Shown: piece by piece, positions 23,125-34,586 of the stretch | Layout of the letters: each line of letters starts with the position of its first letter | Position numbering within the stretch: position 1 is the first letter of the stretch | From: Ctenosaura bakeri | Taxonomy: Eukaryota > Chordata > Lepidosauria > Squamata > Iguanidae | NCBI GenBank assembly: GCA_948474755.1 | Contig: CAOLHI010000351.1 | Location: 248,001-312,000 of the forward strand | Reading direction: 5' to 3' | DNA length: 64,000 nt | Notes under the pieces: model-generated | Told to the model about the DNA's origin: nothing | Seen by the model: only the letters and a program-made list of their open reading frames with translations | Databases searched by the model: none | Made by a program: the position numbers and the translations under genes

Positions 23125-24799
23125 ACATTACTGAATTCTGCTAAATATAAGATATGCAACAATATCATAACAATGATGATTTTAATTCATAAAAATGGTT
23201 TTAGTTAAATCTATATCTTTCCTGATTTACTGATCAACCCTTTTTCCAGACTCTCTTAATTCTCTTGTTTATTGAAATGTTGCAGATGATGGCCAACCCC
23301 CTCACAATTTGTGCTTGAGCAGTTCTAATTGTGGCTCAGGGATGAAGGATCTTTTTAGCATTCTTTCTCTATAATGAAAGGGAGAATTACTCTATAATCA
23401 TCAGTTGATGGATTACAATCAGCATGTCTAGACAAATTGAGCTCATGTTTTTTTGCTCTGGAAAATTAGCAACCAACAATTACAAAGCTTACACTTTTTG
23501 TTTTCACTTTGTGTATGAGTCTGTGTGTGTGTGTGTGTCTGTCTGTCTGTCTCTGTATGTATACATATAAGCATGCAAAAGAAAAGCTTCCAGTGCTTCA
23601 AGACACACAAATGTTGGGATGGTCCTTAATGATAAGGATGTTGCCTAATTTATAGCTAAGTAATTTATCTTTGCTCTGCAAAACAAGAATGACATGTTAT
23701 CAAAGCATGGGGTGTGGGGGTGAGTGATTTAAAAATGAACAAACAGCACTTCTGACAAGTTTGCTCTGGAACCTAGAAAGGTTCAGTTAATCACATGTAT
23801 GTATTTGTATGTAGAAGATATAGAACTTCGATTGTCCAAACAGAATTTAAATCAGCAAAAGATTTCAGCTTCTGCCTTCTTATGTGGGTAAAAACAAAGG
23901 TGAACTGCATACAAGGTGGCAATATATTTAATTCCCAGTATTCTTAGATGGGAAGATGATGATGGTATTATATGCATTATCCTCCAGGCTGAGACCTTAG
24001 AGGTCTTTAGAAAGATACAGCTTACTTTTGTTTTCAGCAACTGAGGAAAACAGATACAGAAATGTATACATATGCACAAACAATCTGGGCTAGATCTGTT
24101 ATTACTGCTCATCATTAATTTAGTTCTTTGCTGGTTAATGCTACCTTAATGTTTTTACTGTGCAGAGGGTGTTGTTTTTGTTTTTTTGTTTTGTTTTTTT
24201 GTAAGCCTCTCTGAGATAGCTTTCTCCTATAAAGGAAGCCTATAAATATTTTTAAATAATAAGCAGAGTGTTGGAAATCAAGAAATTTGCTCTGATACAG
24301 AATGTGTATAAAAACTCTAAAGTTCGTATTATCCATCATTCAGGCTGGGGTTGCTTTTCTTTTCTCCAGAGGACCTACTGTTGCATTTGCAACAGCAAAG
24401 GGAATGACCCAATTCACAAACCTGGAAGTTAATATTAGCCAAAAAAAAATTGTTATTGTAAACCCACATATTTATAATCTTGAGATATGATTTGCATAAC
24501 CATGCATACACACACACACACACACACACACAATTTAAAAGTATACATCTTAAAAAATTATTTAAAAAGGAGTTTGAATTTATGTACAATGTATTTTAAG
24601 CAATGGAATGAAAGTGGAAAGTAGAGAACATCAATGAGCTTTTTGTCCTGCTGGTTCTCACATCTCTAATTTTTAGGCTCCTTTCTCTTTCCAAAATGTG
24701 ATCAGTGCAAAGAACAGTTCCAGTCACGTGTTAGGGATAAAATAGGATGAACAGAGTATATAGTCTTAGTCCATCTCATGGGGAATGGGGAATGGAAGA
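23125..24799. other. Mostly unique AT-rich DNA with microsatellites
   Basis: Contains (GT)n with a GTCT tail near 23521-23553 and (AC)n at 24507-24532. No gene or transposon was recognised in between. Confidence 0.5.
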
Positions 24800-25572
24800 A
24801 GAACAGGGAAACCACCAAAGAAGAATTCAAACAAATAGCCAGGATATGTAGGCAAAAGCTAAAACAAAGAATGAACTCAGGCTTGCCAGGCAGATTAAAA
24901 ACAATAAAAAACTGCTTTTTTAGATATGTCCACAGCAAAAGTTAAAACAAAGAAATGATAGAGTTGCTACATGGAGAGGATGGCCAAGTACTAACAGGAG
25001 GCAGAGAAAATGCAGAACTACTCAACACCTTCTTTGCCTCAGTTTTCTCCCCAAAGGAAAAAAGTACTCAACTTGGGAAGTGGGGAGCATAGGCATCTTA
25101 TTTCAAGAAGCATATTGACAAGCTGGAACATGACCGGAGGGTAGTAACCAAAATGAAGACTCTGGAAGCCATGCCCTATGAAGAGAGGCTTAGGGATCTG
25201 GATATGTTTAGTCTGCAGAAGAAAAGGTTAAGAGGGGACATGGTAGCCAAGTTTAAATATTTGAAAGGATGTCATATCGAAGTGGGATCAGGCTTGTTTT
25301 CCACTGCTCCAGAGACTAGGACAAGGAGCAATGGATTCAAACTACCAGAAAAGAGATTCCATCTGAACCTCTGGAAGAACTTCCTAAAGGGCAGAGCTCT
25401 TTGGCAGTGGAATATGCTGCCTCGGATTCTGGTGGAGTCTCCTTCTTTTGAAGTCTTTAAACAGAGGCTGGCTGGCCATCTGTTGGGACTGCTTTGATGT
25501 ATGTTCCTGCATGGCAGGGGGTTGGACTGGATGATCCTTGTGGTCTCTTCCCAATCTCTTATTCTGTGATTT
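24800..25572 (+). mobile_element. CR1 LINE relic with a large internal deletion
   Basis: The first part reads, with one stop, 'TTKEEFKQIARICRQK', 'CFFRYVHSKS' and '[19 protein letters not shown]', the CR1 segment between endonuclease and reverse transcriptase. At about 25085 it jumps directly to the C-terminal region, so the whole reverse transcriptase is deleted. The end reads 'gcagggggttggactggatg' and finishes with an ATTCTGTGATTTT version of the CR1 terminal octamers. Confidence 0.8.
25153..25497 (+). pseudogene. CR1 ORF2 C-terminal domain fragment
   Basis: A 114-codon open frame carries the CR1 C-terminal signature: 'PYEERLRDLDMFSLQKKRLRGD' in shortened form, then 'SNGFKLPEKRFHLNLWKNF', 'QWNMLPRILVESPSFEVFKQRL' in pieces. 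The same region is in the copy at 63060-63692. The start codon is internal to the LINE ORF. Functionless because the polymerase domain is deleted. Confidence 0.85.
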
Positions 25573-25719
25573 TGAATAACAGTATCACTCTATTCTGCTT
25601 TGATCATATCTGACCTCGAGTATCCTGTTCTGAGGTACCTGGGCACCGCAGTTTAAGCAGTATACTGAAAAACTGGAATGTGGCAGGGGGTAACAAACTG
25701 ATGATAGTCTTGAAACTGA
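25573..25719 (+). mobile_element. Older CR1 LINE relic, left piece
   Basis: A decayed 'ctgacctcgagtatcctgtt' segment corresponds to the CR1 'ALVRPHLEYCVQFW' region and is followed by 'ctgaaaaactggaatgtg'. It is cut at 25719 by a GGCC-ended transposon and continues at 26397. Confidence 0.6.
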
Positions 25720-26396
25720 GGCCCTTTCCATACCATACCTCAATAGCGGGTTCTGTTACAATCCCAGCACTGCCATTTCTGTGATGCTGTCAGATTAGGA
25801 ACACTTTCTTCTGTACCCTTTCACTTTAAGTGAATGAGTAACCTTACTGCCACTAGTGTTCCTTCTGCACTACAGCATCTTTGACCTGTCCCTTTCCCCA
25901 CCTTCACCCTGCTCCACAGCTCCTGATTGGTTGAGAGAGTTTTTGTTTGTAAGCCATACTAGTGCAGCCACATTGTAACCTCATGACACACCAGTACACT
26001 ATGCATTAAAATTTTAAAAAAATTTAAAAACTCTGAAATTTAAAATAAACATGGAGAGATTGTAGATTCCAGCCTTTCTATACCATAAGAGTCATTAAGG
26101 GAGGAAGAAGGGAGGGAGGAAGAGGTTGGGCATGCCGACACCCCACCCATTCCTGGATCCGCAATGACAGGAAATGCTGTCAAGCACTACTACAGAACCA
26201 CACTAACATGGCTGACAGGATTGTAGTCCTAAAGGAGGCTCTTGACAGATGTTTTCTGGAAATGATCTTAGGATGATTTGCAATGCTTTAGAGCAGGATA
26301 GCAGCTGGATGGCATTGACGTCATGCGGTAGCACAGCTCCTGGACCTGGAACAACCTGTTGCTGTTGCAGGACAGCAACACCATGTGGAAATAACC
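25720..26396. mobile_element. GGCC-ended non-autonomous transposon (677 bp), inserted in a CR1
   Basis: Left end GGCCCTTTCCATACCAT, right end CCATGTGGAAATAACC, with TGA on both sides (25717-25719, 26397-26399). The interior is not alignable with families E, B or F, so it is a separate family sharing only the ends. The flanking CR1 text is continuous across it, which proves insertion. Non-coding. Confidence 0.75.
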
Positions 26397-26797
26397 TGAG
26401 TCTTATATGGAAAAGTTGAGGAAATGTGCATGTTTAGCCTGGAGATTATGTAATTACATGGAGACATGGTTGCTATCTACAAATATTTGAAAGACTTTAA
26501 CATGGACTGTATAGCAATTTTGTTCCTTATTGCTGCAGAGATTAGGACTTGAGCCAAGATGTTCAAATGACAAGAAATGAGATTTGAACTAAAGGCTGAG
26601 AAGAATTTCTTGATAGCATGAGCTGTTTGACAGCAGCACATACTGCCACAGAAGGTGGTGCATCCTCCTTTGTCAGAGATTTCTAAGGTGAGATTGAATG
26701 ATCATCTGTCAGGGGTGATGCTTCAAGTGATTTTCAGCATTGGCTGGGTGTTGGACTAGCTTAACTTTCTAATCCGTTCCAGCTCTGTCATTCTATT
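26397..26797 (+). mobile_element. Older CR1 LINE relic, right piece to 3' end
   Basis: Continues the CR1 C-terminal order in decayed form ('gtgcatgtttagcctggaga', 'tatttgaaagac', 'aagaatttcttgatagcatg', 'tgttggactag') and ends 'ttccagctctgtcattctatt', a CR1 3' terminus. More diverged than the neighbouring CR1 at 24800-25572. Confidence 0.7.
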
Positions 26798-27129
26798 AGT
26801 TGGTGGTTTTAATCTGCAGCTTCTAAAATGCATTGTTGTACAAACTCTCCTCTTTTAATATGGATGGTTTATTGTTTAAATGGTTTTTATTCTTAGCCTC
26901 TCATACAGTATCCCTACAGCACATGTGAAAAAGAGTAGAGGAAAGAGAGAGCATTAAAATAAACATATCTTATTGGGTAATAGTCTAAGTTGCAAGGGGT
27001 GTCTGCTCTGGCTGTTTTTATTATTTAAATGGTGTCTCCTCTGGCTGTTTTTAAAACCACTTTTAGAATTATTTTTAAAGAGATGCCTGGGGTGTTTTAA
27101 TTGGTTTTTATTTATTTAATGTTCCAAAA

Positions 27130-27900
27130 GTGTTTTCATCTATTGGGCATCAAGCTGGTTGAGAAGCAATAAGTGAAGAAACAAATGAATAATCTCCAGG
27201 AGGCCGACATCTCTGTATTCTAGACTCTTCTGTATTTCCATAGTAAAACCCAAGGATAGATATTGACACATGTTCATTAGGAAGTGAAAATAACTGCTTC
27301 TCTCAGCACAACAAAGCTCCAACCCACTCCAGAAAGTGCAGTGAAAATTAGTTTGGAGTATTTGTGAACTCCTGTATATACTCTACAGACTTTGTCTCTT
27401 TTATTTTGTTTGCTCTGTCCATGCTAATGTCTTCAAGTCAGTGATAAAATGCTTCCAGAGGAACTCATAGTTAGTATCTGGTGTTTGCATGTATCTTTCA
27501 TTTTAAAGATGTGGATCACTTTATTTGTGTTTTTGGCAAACTTCATTCACTTCATCTTCTTGGCATTTCATTATATTTTACGATCACAAAGTCAACTCTC
27601 CAGCAACAAAGCGAAACACGACTCTTTGAAATAAATGTTGTCATTAACAAGCCATGCCAAACACAGTGACAGATTTGCAGCTGTAATGAATAACATTTCC
27701 AGCAAAGTTCTCCTGCTTGACAGAAAAAAAAAGCTGTGACATTTCTTCAGGCAACAGTATTGGGAGCTAAAAGATTGATTGATGCAAGTGGATAATTGAA
27801 ACCTCAGTACTGTCACATGCGTGTCAACCTAACAACCAAACAAGTACCCTAAGATAACATCTATCATGGATTAGCTTTGCCCTGAATTTGAAAGGCTATG
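27130..27900. other. Repeat-free stretch, candidate conserved non-coding element
   Basis: No repeat is visible. The part 27590-27720 is dense in homeodomain-like ATTAAC/TAATGA cores and short balanced-composition words typical of ancient enhancers. This is an impression only; conservation cannot be tested here. ORFs here (60-74 codons) look like chance. Confidence 0.3.
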
Positions 27901-28463
27901 TAGTTACACACATAATAGAAACATGAGGAAATTCTTGGTCAAAATGGTATGGTGCCCATTGCCCTAAATTAGTCACTGATACTGACATATCAGTATTGTC
28001 ATCACATGTTGATTGATTAAAGTTATCCACTTTTTCTGACTCAGTCTGAATATGCTGAGTGGATGGCAGGAAATATGGTGCTTATTTCATAGAAATCTTT
28101 GCTTTTATCGCTTTGGAACTAATTTTGTGTCTAGCTGTAGTAAGTGACAGGAAACTAGATGACATTCAACTAGATGACATTGGCCTGCCTCATTGTCTAT
28201 TGATATAACCTTGCATTACATGTTTAAAAATTACATTTGCTTTCCATACCTACTTCACATTATGAACAGAAGAAAGTTTTAAAGAGTAAACTTCAAGTTA
28301 CTACCCTCCCATTGGAGATTTGATTGGTAATAACACTGGTACCATTCCTGTACTTAGTAAAAACATGGCCTTTCTGCCTTCAGGGCATATTATGATTTCA
28401 AATTGTTTTGAGTACTTCTAACTGCTTTGAACTGTTATGTTTTAATTTGTTTTACTGTTTAAT

Positions 28464-28651
28464 AAGAGAGCCAGTATTGTACAGTTGATTGAGTGTTAGA
28501 ATGCAACTCTAGAGCCCGGGTTCAATTCCCCATTTAACAGTAAAATCTCACTGGGTGACCTTGGGCACATCACATACTTTCAGCCCCAGAAAACCTTATG
28601 ATGATAAGGTTGCCATATATCAGAATCAGCTTGAAGGCACACAGCAATGAC
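28464..28651 (+). mobile_element. tRNA-derived SINE with BovB-like tail, copy 2
   Basis: Same plan as 7195-7408: a tRNA-like head, 'gcccgggttcaattcccca' as B box, 'ctgggtgaccttgggca', and a tail with 'cttgaaggcacacagcaa'. More mutated, with the tail microsatellite eroded. Confidence 0.7.
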
Positions 28652-29756
28652 AAATTGTTTAATATGACTAGAGCCTGTTTGAATTACTTTTTTCTGTTTT
28701 ATGTTGCTTAGATTGGTTTAACTGATTGGATTTTAGGTGGATGGGATAGAAACATTTAAATAAATAAGTAAGTTTGGTGCTGGAATTAAATAACTTCTCA
28801 TATGAAGTGAGGCTAATGACAAAAACATGGTCATAGGGCTGGACCCTATGAAGGCTGAATTAGGAAAACCTCTGTAACTAGGAAATAGGCCAAAAATATA
28901 GGGCAAAATGTAGTATGATTGTCTATGGATTTGTGTTTGCCAAACCAGTAGCTTTTCCTTTGAACTTGAAAGGGACATGGGTTTGCAGCATCCCTAAGTG
29001 ATTACCAACAATGTCTCACAACAAATACATCACCAAAAAACCCAAAAACCTCTTACACATACTCTTTCATTCTCACTCTGTGTGAGTGTGTTTGTACAAA
29101 ATATACACCAAAGTTAGCACATCCTCAAAGTAGTTGCCACAAAATCAATGGCATGAAAGTCACTAGTATTGAACAAAATGTCTAACAATCCTGTGAAATA
29201 GCAAAGGAAGCTGAATAATAAATAACCTATATGAGAGGATTTTCAGAGGCTTATAATTATATTAATCCTCCAAGAAGAGATGCGTGAATTTGAACACACT
29301 GACATTTCTATTGTACAAGGTCTTTAGGTTTCCCACTAAAACAAATTGACAGATAGGCAAAGATGTTTATTGCTTTTAGTTTGAAATATAATATTCTACC
29401 TTGTCCTTCTAGTTCCTTGGACTAGGAAATTGTGAGAAATACACTCCATCAAGAGGTTGTGTGTTTTTCTTCTTTTTTAATTGACTTGCCTGATTTTGTA
29501 CCTCCCAGATATACCCAAAAGGGACATAGTTAATGGTCTAAAATATGTACATTTCCAAGGCTTTTGATGCATTCTTCAAAGGAAAGAAGTATGTTTGCAC
29601 TTGGTATGTAAGTCTGTATTTCTTTCCTTCTTGCAGATAAGAATGATTACTGTAAACAGTGTTTTCCCCAGTTGTAAAAGAGCCCTCAAAAACTGCTCAG
29701 TTTTCAAGAACTATTTGTAGGCTAGGAATTAGGGGGTAAATCCCAAACGAATCTTA
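28652..29756. other. Stretch with no recognised feature
   Basis: AT-rich DNA lacking repeat signatures or coding signals that I can identify. Confidence 0.45.
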
Positions 29757-29868
29757 GGAAATTTCTGCACTATGCTCTTATAGTGCTATTATTCCTTTCA
29801 ATATCCTGTGGAATTCTGGGGCTTAAAGTTTACCGAGGCCAAAGATCTCTCTGGCTGAGACTTCTAAA
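29757..29868. mobile_element. Palindromic MITE, family B, left half only
   Basis: Begins GGAAATTTCTGCACTATG after a TTA, then follows the left arm and middle of the 4374 and 30084 copies. The match stops at about 29868; the right arm is missing, so this is a truncated copy lying 216 bp from a complete one. Confidence 0.65.
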
Positions 29869-30083
29869 TGCCTCAGCATTTATACAGTGTATCTATAGCA
29901 AGGATTGACAGGTGAAATAAGAAATAAGTCTCTTGCTCTCATGCAAAAGATAGCATTTCAGCAGATGGGAATTTACCTACTGAAATTCTACGTAACCATT
30001 AAAGGGACAGGAGCCCTTTCCCTTATTTCACTTGGCAACCTTCACTATAGGTGGCACTGAATCCAATCTGAAGCAGTAACTTA

Positions 30084-30285
30084 GGCCATTTCTACACTAC
30101 ACTCTTATAGTGCTGTTATTGCACTTTCAACATCCTGTGACATTCTGGGGTTTTTAGTTTATTGGGGCCAAAGAGCTCTCCAACTGAGAAGTTGAAATAT
30201 TCCTCCCTAAACTGCAAGGCCCAGGATTCCATAGGATGTTGAAAGTGGAATAATAGTACTATAATAGTGTAGTGTAGAAATACCC
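30084..30285. mobile_element. Palindromic GGCC-ended MITE, family B, copy 3
   Basis: Left arm begins GGCCATTTCTACACTAC and the right arm ends GTAGTGTAGAAATACCC, its near-perfect inverse. Flanks are TTA and ATA, a duplication with one mismatch at most. The two arms together could form a hairpin of about 200 nt. Non-coding. Confidence 0.75.
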
Positions 30286-32009
30286 ATAGTATCATAGAGT
30301 GATCTTCTCCCAGTTGATCTCAGGGAGCGGAGTTGCTGAGCAAGGCTGGCTGAGTTCAGAGCACACTCTGAGACACTCTAGACCTGAGGGATGCACTTTT
30401 ACTTTGGTTCTTCTCCTTGCTTCAGGCTAAGGACATAGCATTCTTCTTCATCAGGGTCTGCAAGGAGGCAGAAGGGCCACTGCTCTACCTACTTTGCATT
30501 GTTAGGCAAGCATAGCAGCATCACCCTTGCTCCCTTCCAAGCATTCCAGGAGACCAATAGAGGAAAGTGAAAGAGGGGAGCCTCTCTCAAGGAGGAGAGT
30601 AAATGTTCACATGGACTCAGAGCTGGGCCAAGCTGGGGAGCTGTCTGTCCTCCTACTCTCCGCCTCTCCTTCTGTCACCTAATGGCTTGTCTCACATGTC
30701 CAGATGGTCACCTCCACTTGCAGTCTATGAGCTCACCAGGAGAGGGAGGAAGAAGATGAGGGCTAGAAGCAGCCACCTGCAACAGATGGAGTCCAAAGTC
30801 AGCGGCAATGACAGGATGCATAGCCCCTGCCATATGTTGGTCTGCTGATATGTTCTGAAATAGTCTATTGTAGTCTATGTAGAAGAACTGCTGTAGAACT
30901 CCATTAACCCTAGAGCTACCTGATGCTAATTGGTTATTTCAACGATGTATCTGTTTGGAGCCTGCTTGTATTATTACAAAGTATCAATTGATTAATTGCT
31001 TTATTGCTTATTGCTACAATGTACCTGGTGAGGGGGAGAGATCAGAGCTGGGCAAAAATGAAAATATAAAGGCTTGTGTTTGAGAACCTGCTTCCTCTAA
31101 AGCAAGAGGCAGGACATATATGCTTGGGTTAAAAATTATAAGTGGGAACCAAACATGGGTCTGGGAACTGTCTCAGAATTTGTGTGATGCTAGATTTATG
31201 ATCCTCTCCAATCACAGCTTTGCACACCTAAATTTTGGAATTGTGTCTAAAAAGATGTGAACTCCATGGCTACTTTAGTCTCAGCAACTTCAAAAGAAGT
31301 GTGCTTTGTTGCCTGCATTTTCTGCAAATAAATACTACTGTCTACCTTGGAGTGGAGTTTGTGGAGTATGGTTTATCCACTGCATGTCAGGCAATGCCCA
31401 CATCATCTAATCTGTTGCTGCTGTTCCAAGAACACTTAGCAATGCACACAATGTGCCACCAGCCATATTAGGTCTGGCTGGGAATGATCCAGGTCTGAAA
31501 ATGATAAGGGGGACTTGCCTTCACCTTCCTGCCTGTCATCAATCTCATTTCAGCAAAGGCAGGATCATCAGTTGAAGATTTCCTCAGTGGGGCGTTTCAC
31601 CATGTCTAGGTTTTCTCATTAGGGCATCCCAACAGTCAGAAACATCCCTTCCCTTACACATCTGAAAAGTGTACAGAAAGCACTGTGAACAGTTGTAAAC
31701 AGTACACAGATATTCTTTAGTTAACAGAAGCATGCACCCATTTGAGAGTAAAATAAACATCAAAATATGAATATGTATATATTTTTTCTGTTAAAAAAAT
31801 ATCTGCCCAGTACTGCAGGAAGAGAAAAGACAGAAGTCTCTTGTTAGCTGACAGACCTTTATATCCCTACCTTCTTTTTCTATAAAGTAGATATGCAATT
31901 CTTCAATAAGATTTTTCTCAAAGGTAGCAATAAGTAATTTCAACAATTGCTCCCACTGTGAGAAAATCTTCAAAAAACATAATTTTTTGAAGGCTGTTAG
32001 CAAATCTAT
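30286..32009. other. Stretch with no recognised feature
   Basis: Includes several short ORFs with no motif. Nothing repeat-like was identified. Confidence 0.45.
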
Positions 32010-32340
32010 TCTGTGCAAAATTCACATGTACTTGTTTTGCACAGAAAACAGCATATTTCATGCAAGAACAGCATTTTTGACATGGAAAATAACATTTCAA
32101 CACAGAGATACTAATTCTTGCACAGCAAATGCTGTTTACTGTGCAGAAAATGCTGTTATCTATGCACATCAACTGTGTGCAAAATTTATGCAAAATAGCA
32201 TGTCCAATTGCAGCATTTTATGTGCAGGAAAAAAAAAACTTTTGCACTAGAAGTAATATTTTTGCATTGAAATATTATTTTCCACACAGATAATGACTTT
32301 TCCCAGACAAAAGAATTATGTGTGAATTTGCACAGAATGA
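32010..32340. repeat. Degenerate short-unit repeat patch (GTGCAGAAAA-like), copy 2
   Basis: Repeated phrases on both strands: 'ttttgcacagaaaacagcat', 'actgtgcagaaaatgctgtt', 'gtgtgaatttgcacagaatg'. The last matches 'gtgtgaattttgtgcagaat' at 8442-8461, so both patches share a boundary word. A small (GT)n follows at 32387-32408. Confidence 0.5.
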
Positions 32341-32408
32341 GTCCTATATTGCAAATATTCTCATCAGTCCAGGATTTTTTTTCAGGGTGTGTGTGTGTGT
32401 GTGTGTGG

Positions 32409-34586
32409 TTAAGGTTTTATCAAAACTTGGAAATCATTTTTTTTTTTACCATTTTTAAAAATATTCTTTTCACTAAGGAAACTATGATTATTACAAGAGT
32501 TAGAAAGAGTGAGAAAGCTGATTTCTTTCTTTATCTGACCTCAGGCAACTTTAGCACTGTTGAGGTTTTTTTGGGTTGTTTTCCCCTTCATTCTGGGCCA
32601 GTTATGTGGCCAGGGCAGTCATTGGAGGAAGCAAGAGGACTACCAAACCCGTGTTTGGATCCTGAACTGCTTAGATCATGAACTTCTCATGCCTCTGGCT
32701 ATTGTGAAAGCCTGAGTGTTGGCCAATGTGAATTCTCCATGGCAGAAATGTAGAGAAACTTAAAAGGAGCACTGAATTCATGAATGTTTCCATACAATTT
32801 TCAATTAAAGGCTCAGTCTGCATTAATAAGGTGACTATACAATCAGTACTATAATAACAACAACAACAACAAAAGGGTAATAAAATAATTATATGAAGGG
32901 TCACTCCCACATGTGTCCTCCTTAAAAGGTGTTGTTTAAAACTTTTGGAATTGCCTACCACAGCGTTCTGAACCAAATATTCAGGAAGAATTCCATCCCT
33001 GGAAATACAATATACCAGCAGCTGTTTAAACAAAACTATTTAAAAAAACCCAACTGCCCTGCATCCTTAGAAAATCCTTAGAATTTAACAAAAATTAAAT
33101 CCTTGTAATTTTTCTATTCCCTTTGGGGACATGGCTGGGGACTGCCATTGTGAGTACTTGTACTATAATTTTTATCTCAACAGCACTAGAAGATACATGT
33201 AATGTCAAGACTTTTTTTTTTAAAAAAAAAGGAAATGGAGTCTTGGAAGAGTGTTGTCAGGAAAAGCAGAAAAGAAAATGATGATTTACTTTTTCCATTG
33301 ACAGTTTGGCTTTCTTAATCATGCTTCCTTTCCCCAGCTACTTATTTTCCTGTGGGAGAAAAAACTCTTTTCTTTTCTCCCATAAAAGGAAAAATAATGG
33401 GGCTAAGACAAAAAAATGACCTATAGAAAGGGTCAGTGCCTCCAGGCTTTCTTTCAGTCCTCTGATCAAATACAGAATCCCTTGAAACTGTGTTTCATCA
33501 AAACAAAAAGAAAAGAGAAAATTAAAACACATATTCAGGTTATGTCTAGTCTGGGCCTAAAACAATAAGGTTGAGGAGAAGAACATTTGGCTTTAAATTA
33601 GTATTGCCCACCACAGCAATGAAACCTCTGTGGAAATCTCCATAATCCACTCATGCTTCCAGATCCACTATATGTGATTATTCTTTATTCATGTGGAGTT
33701 CAGTTCCTTCCTGCTGCATTATAAGTATTAAAACAAAAACAAAAAAAACCAAGGTGCAACACGTTTAATGGAGTTCCTCTACGGTGGAGAAATAACCTGT
33801 GCATGCTTATGACCACATCTATTTCTAGCCAGAAAGTGTCTTTCTTTTCCTTACTCTCTCCTTTGTTCCCCCCTCCCGAATTTTAGAATGACATTTTAGG
33901 ATGCTTTTGTTGGGGGGGTGGAATACCTGAAGTTTTAAATAAATTAAAATAATTAAAATATAAATAAACTGATAGGTACAATGTGAGTATGTCCGTGAGT
34001 GTGTGTGTCTGGTGCGTGCATGTTTTAAGAAGAGTTAGTGTAAACTTTGATTGCTAACTTTTTCTTTTATTGTCTTCTATTTCTTTCTAGAAAAATGGTG
34101 GGCAACAGCAACAAGCCCCAGGAGCTAATTTGCTGATCCTGGGTCCCTTTGGAGACTGCATAGTCTGCCAAAAAAAAAAGGCCCAAACAGATAATAATAA
34201 ATTCAGAAGTAGATATAAATCCATCTCTTATTCTGAGGTGGACAGAACAGAACAAAACAGGTGTTGTTTTTTTAAAAAAAATTGTGCTGTGAAGGTACAG
34301 CTTATGTAAAAAGTGAATTTTTACCTGAGGCCTTCCACATAAGTCAATTAACCTAAATAAAGATCAGTATGGGAAAAGTGGAGGGCCTGGGGGCCACAAA
34401 AGTAGCATTGGAGGGCTACACTTTGTATACCCCTACTCTAGAAGGAACCTGTTTTAAGCTGTTCCGCCACACACAGCCTTGCAAACATGTCCATCACACA
34501 CTGGTCACTGCTCTGCTAAAATAATCTAAATTTTAAGGGAAATATTTTCAAGGTAACTAAATATGAACATCTGATATATTTGCTAC
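32409..34586. other. Mostly unique stretch
   Basis: Small (AAC)n near 32860 and (AC/GT) tract near 34000. The text near 34380-34440 ('gggggccacaaaagtagcat') resembles one end of a hAT-type MITE. No gene was recognised. Confidence 0.4.
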
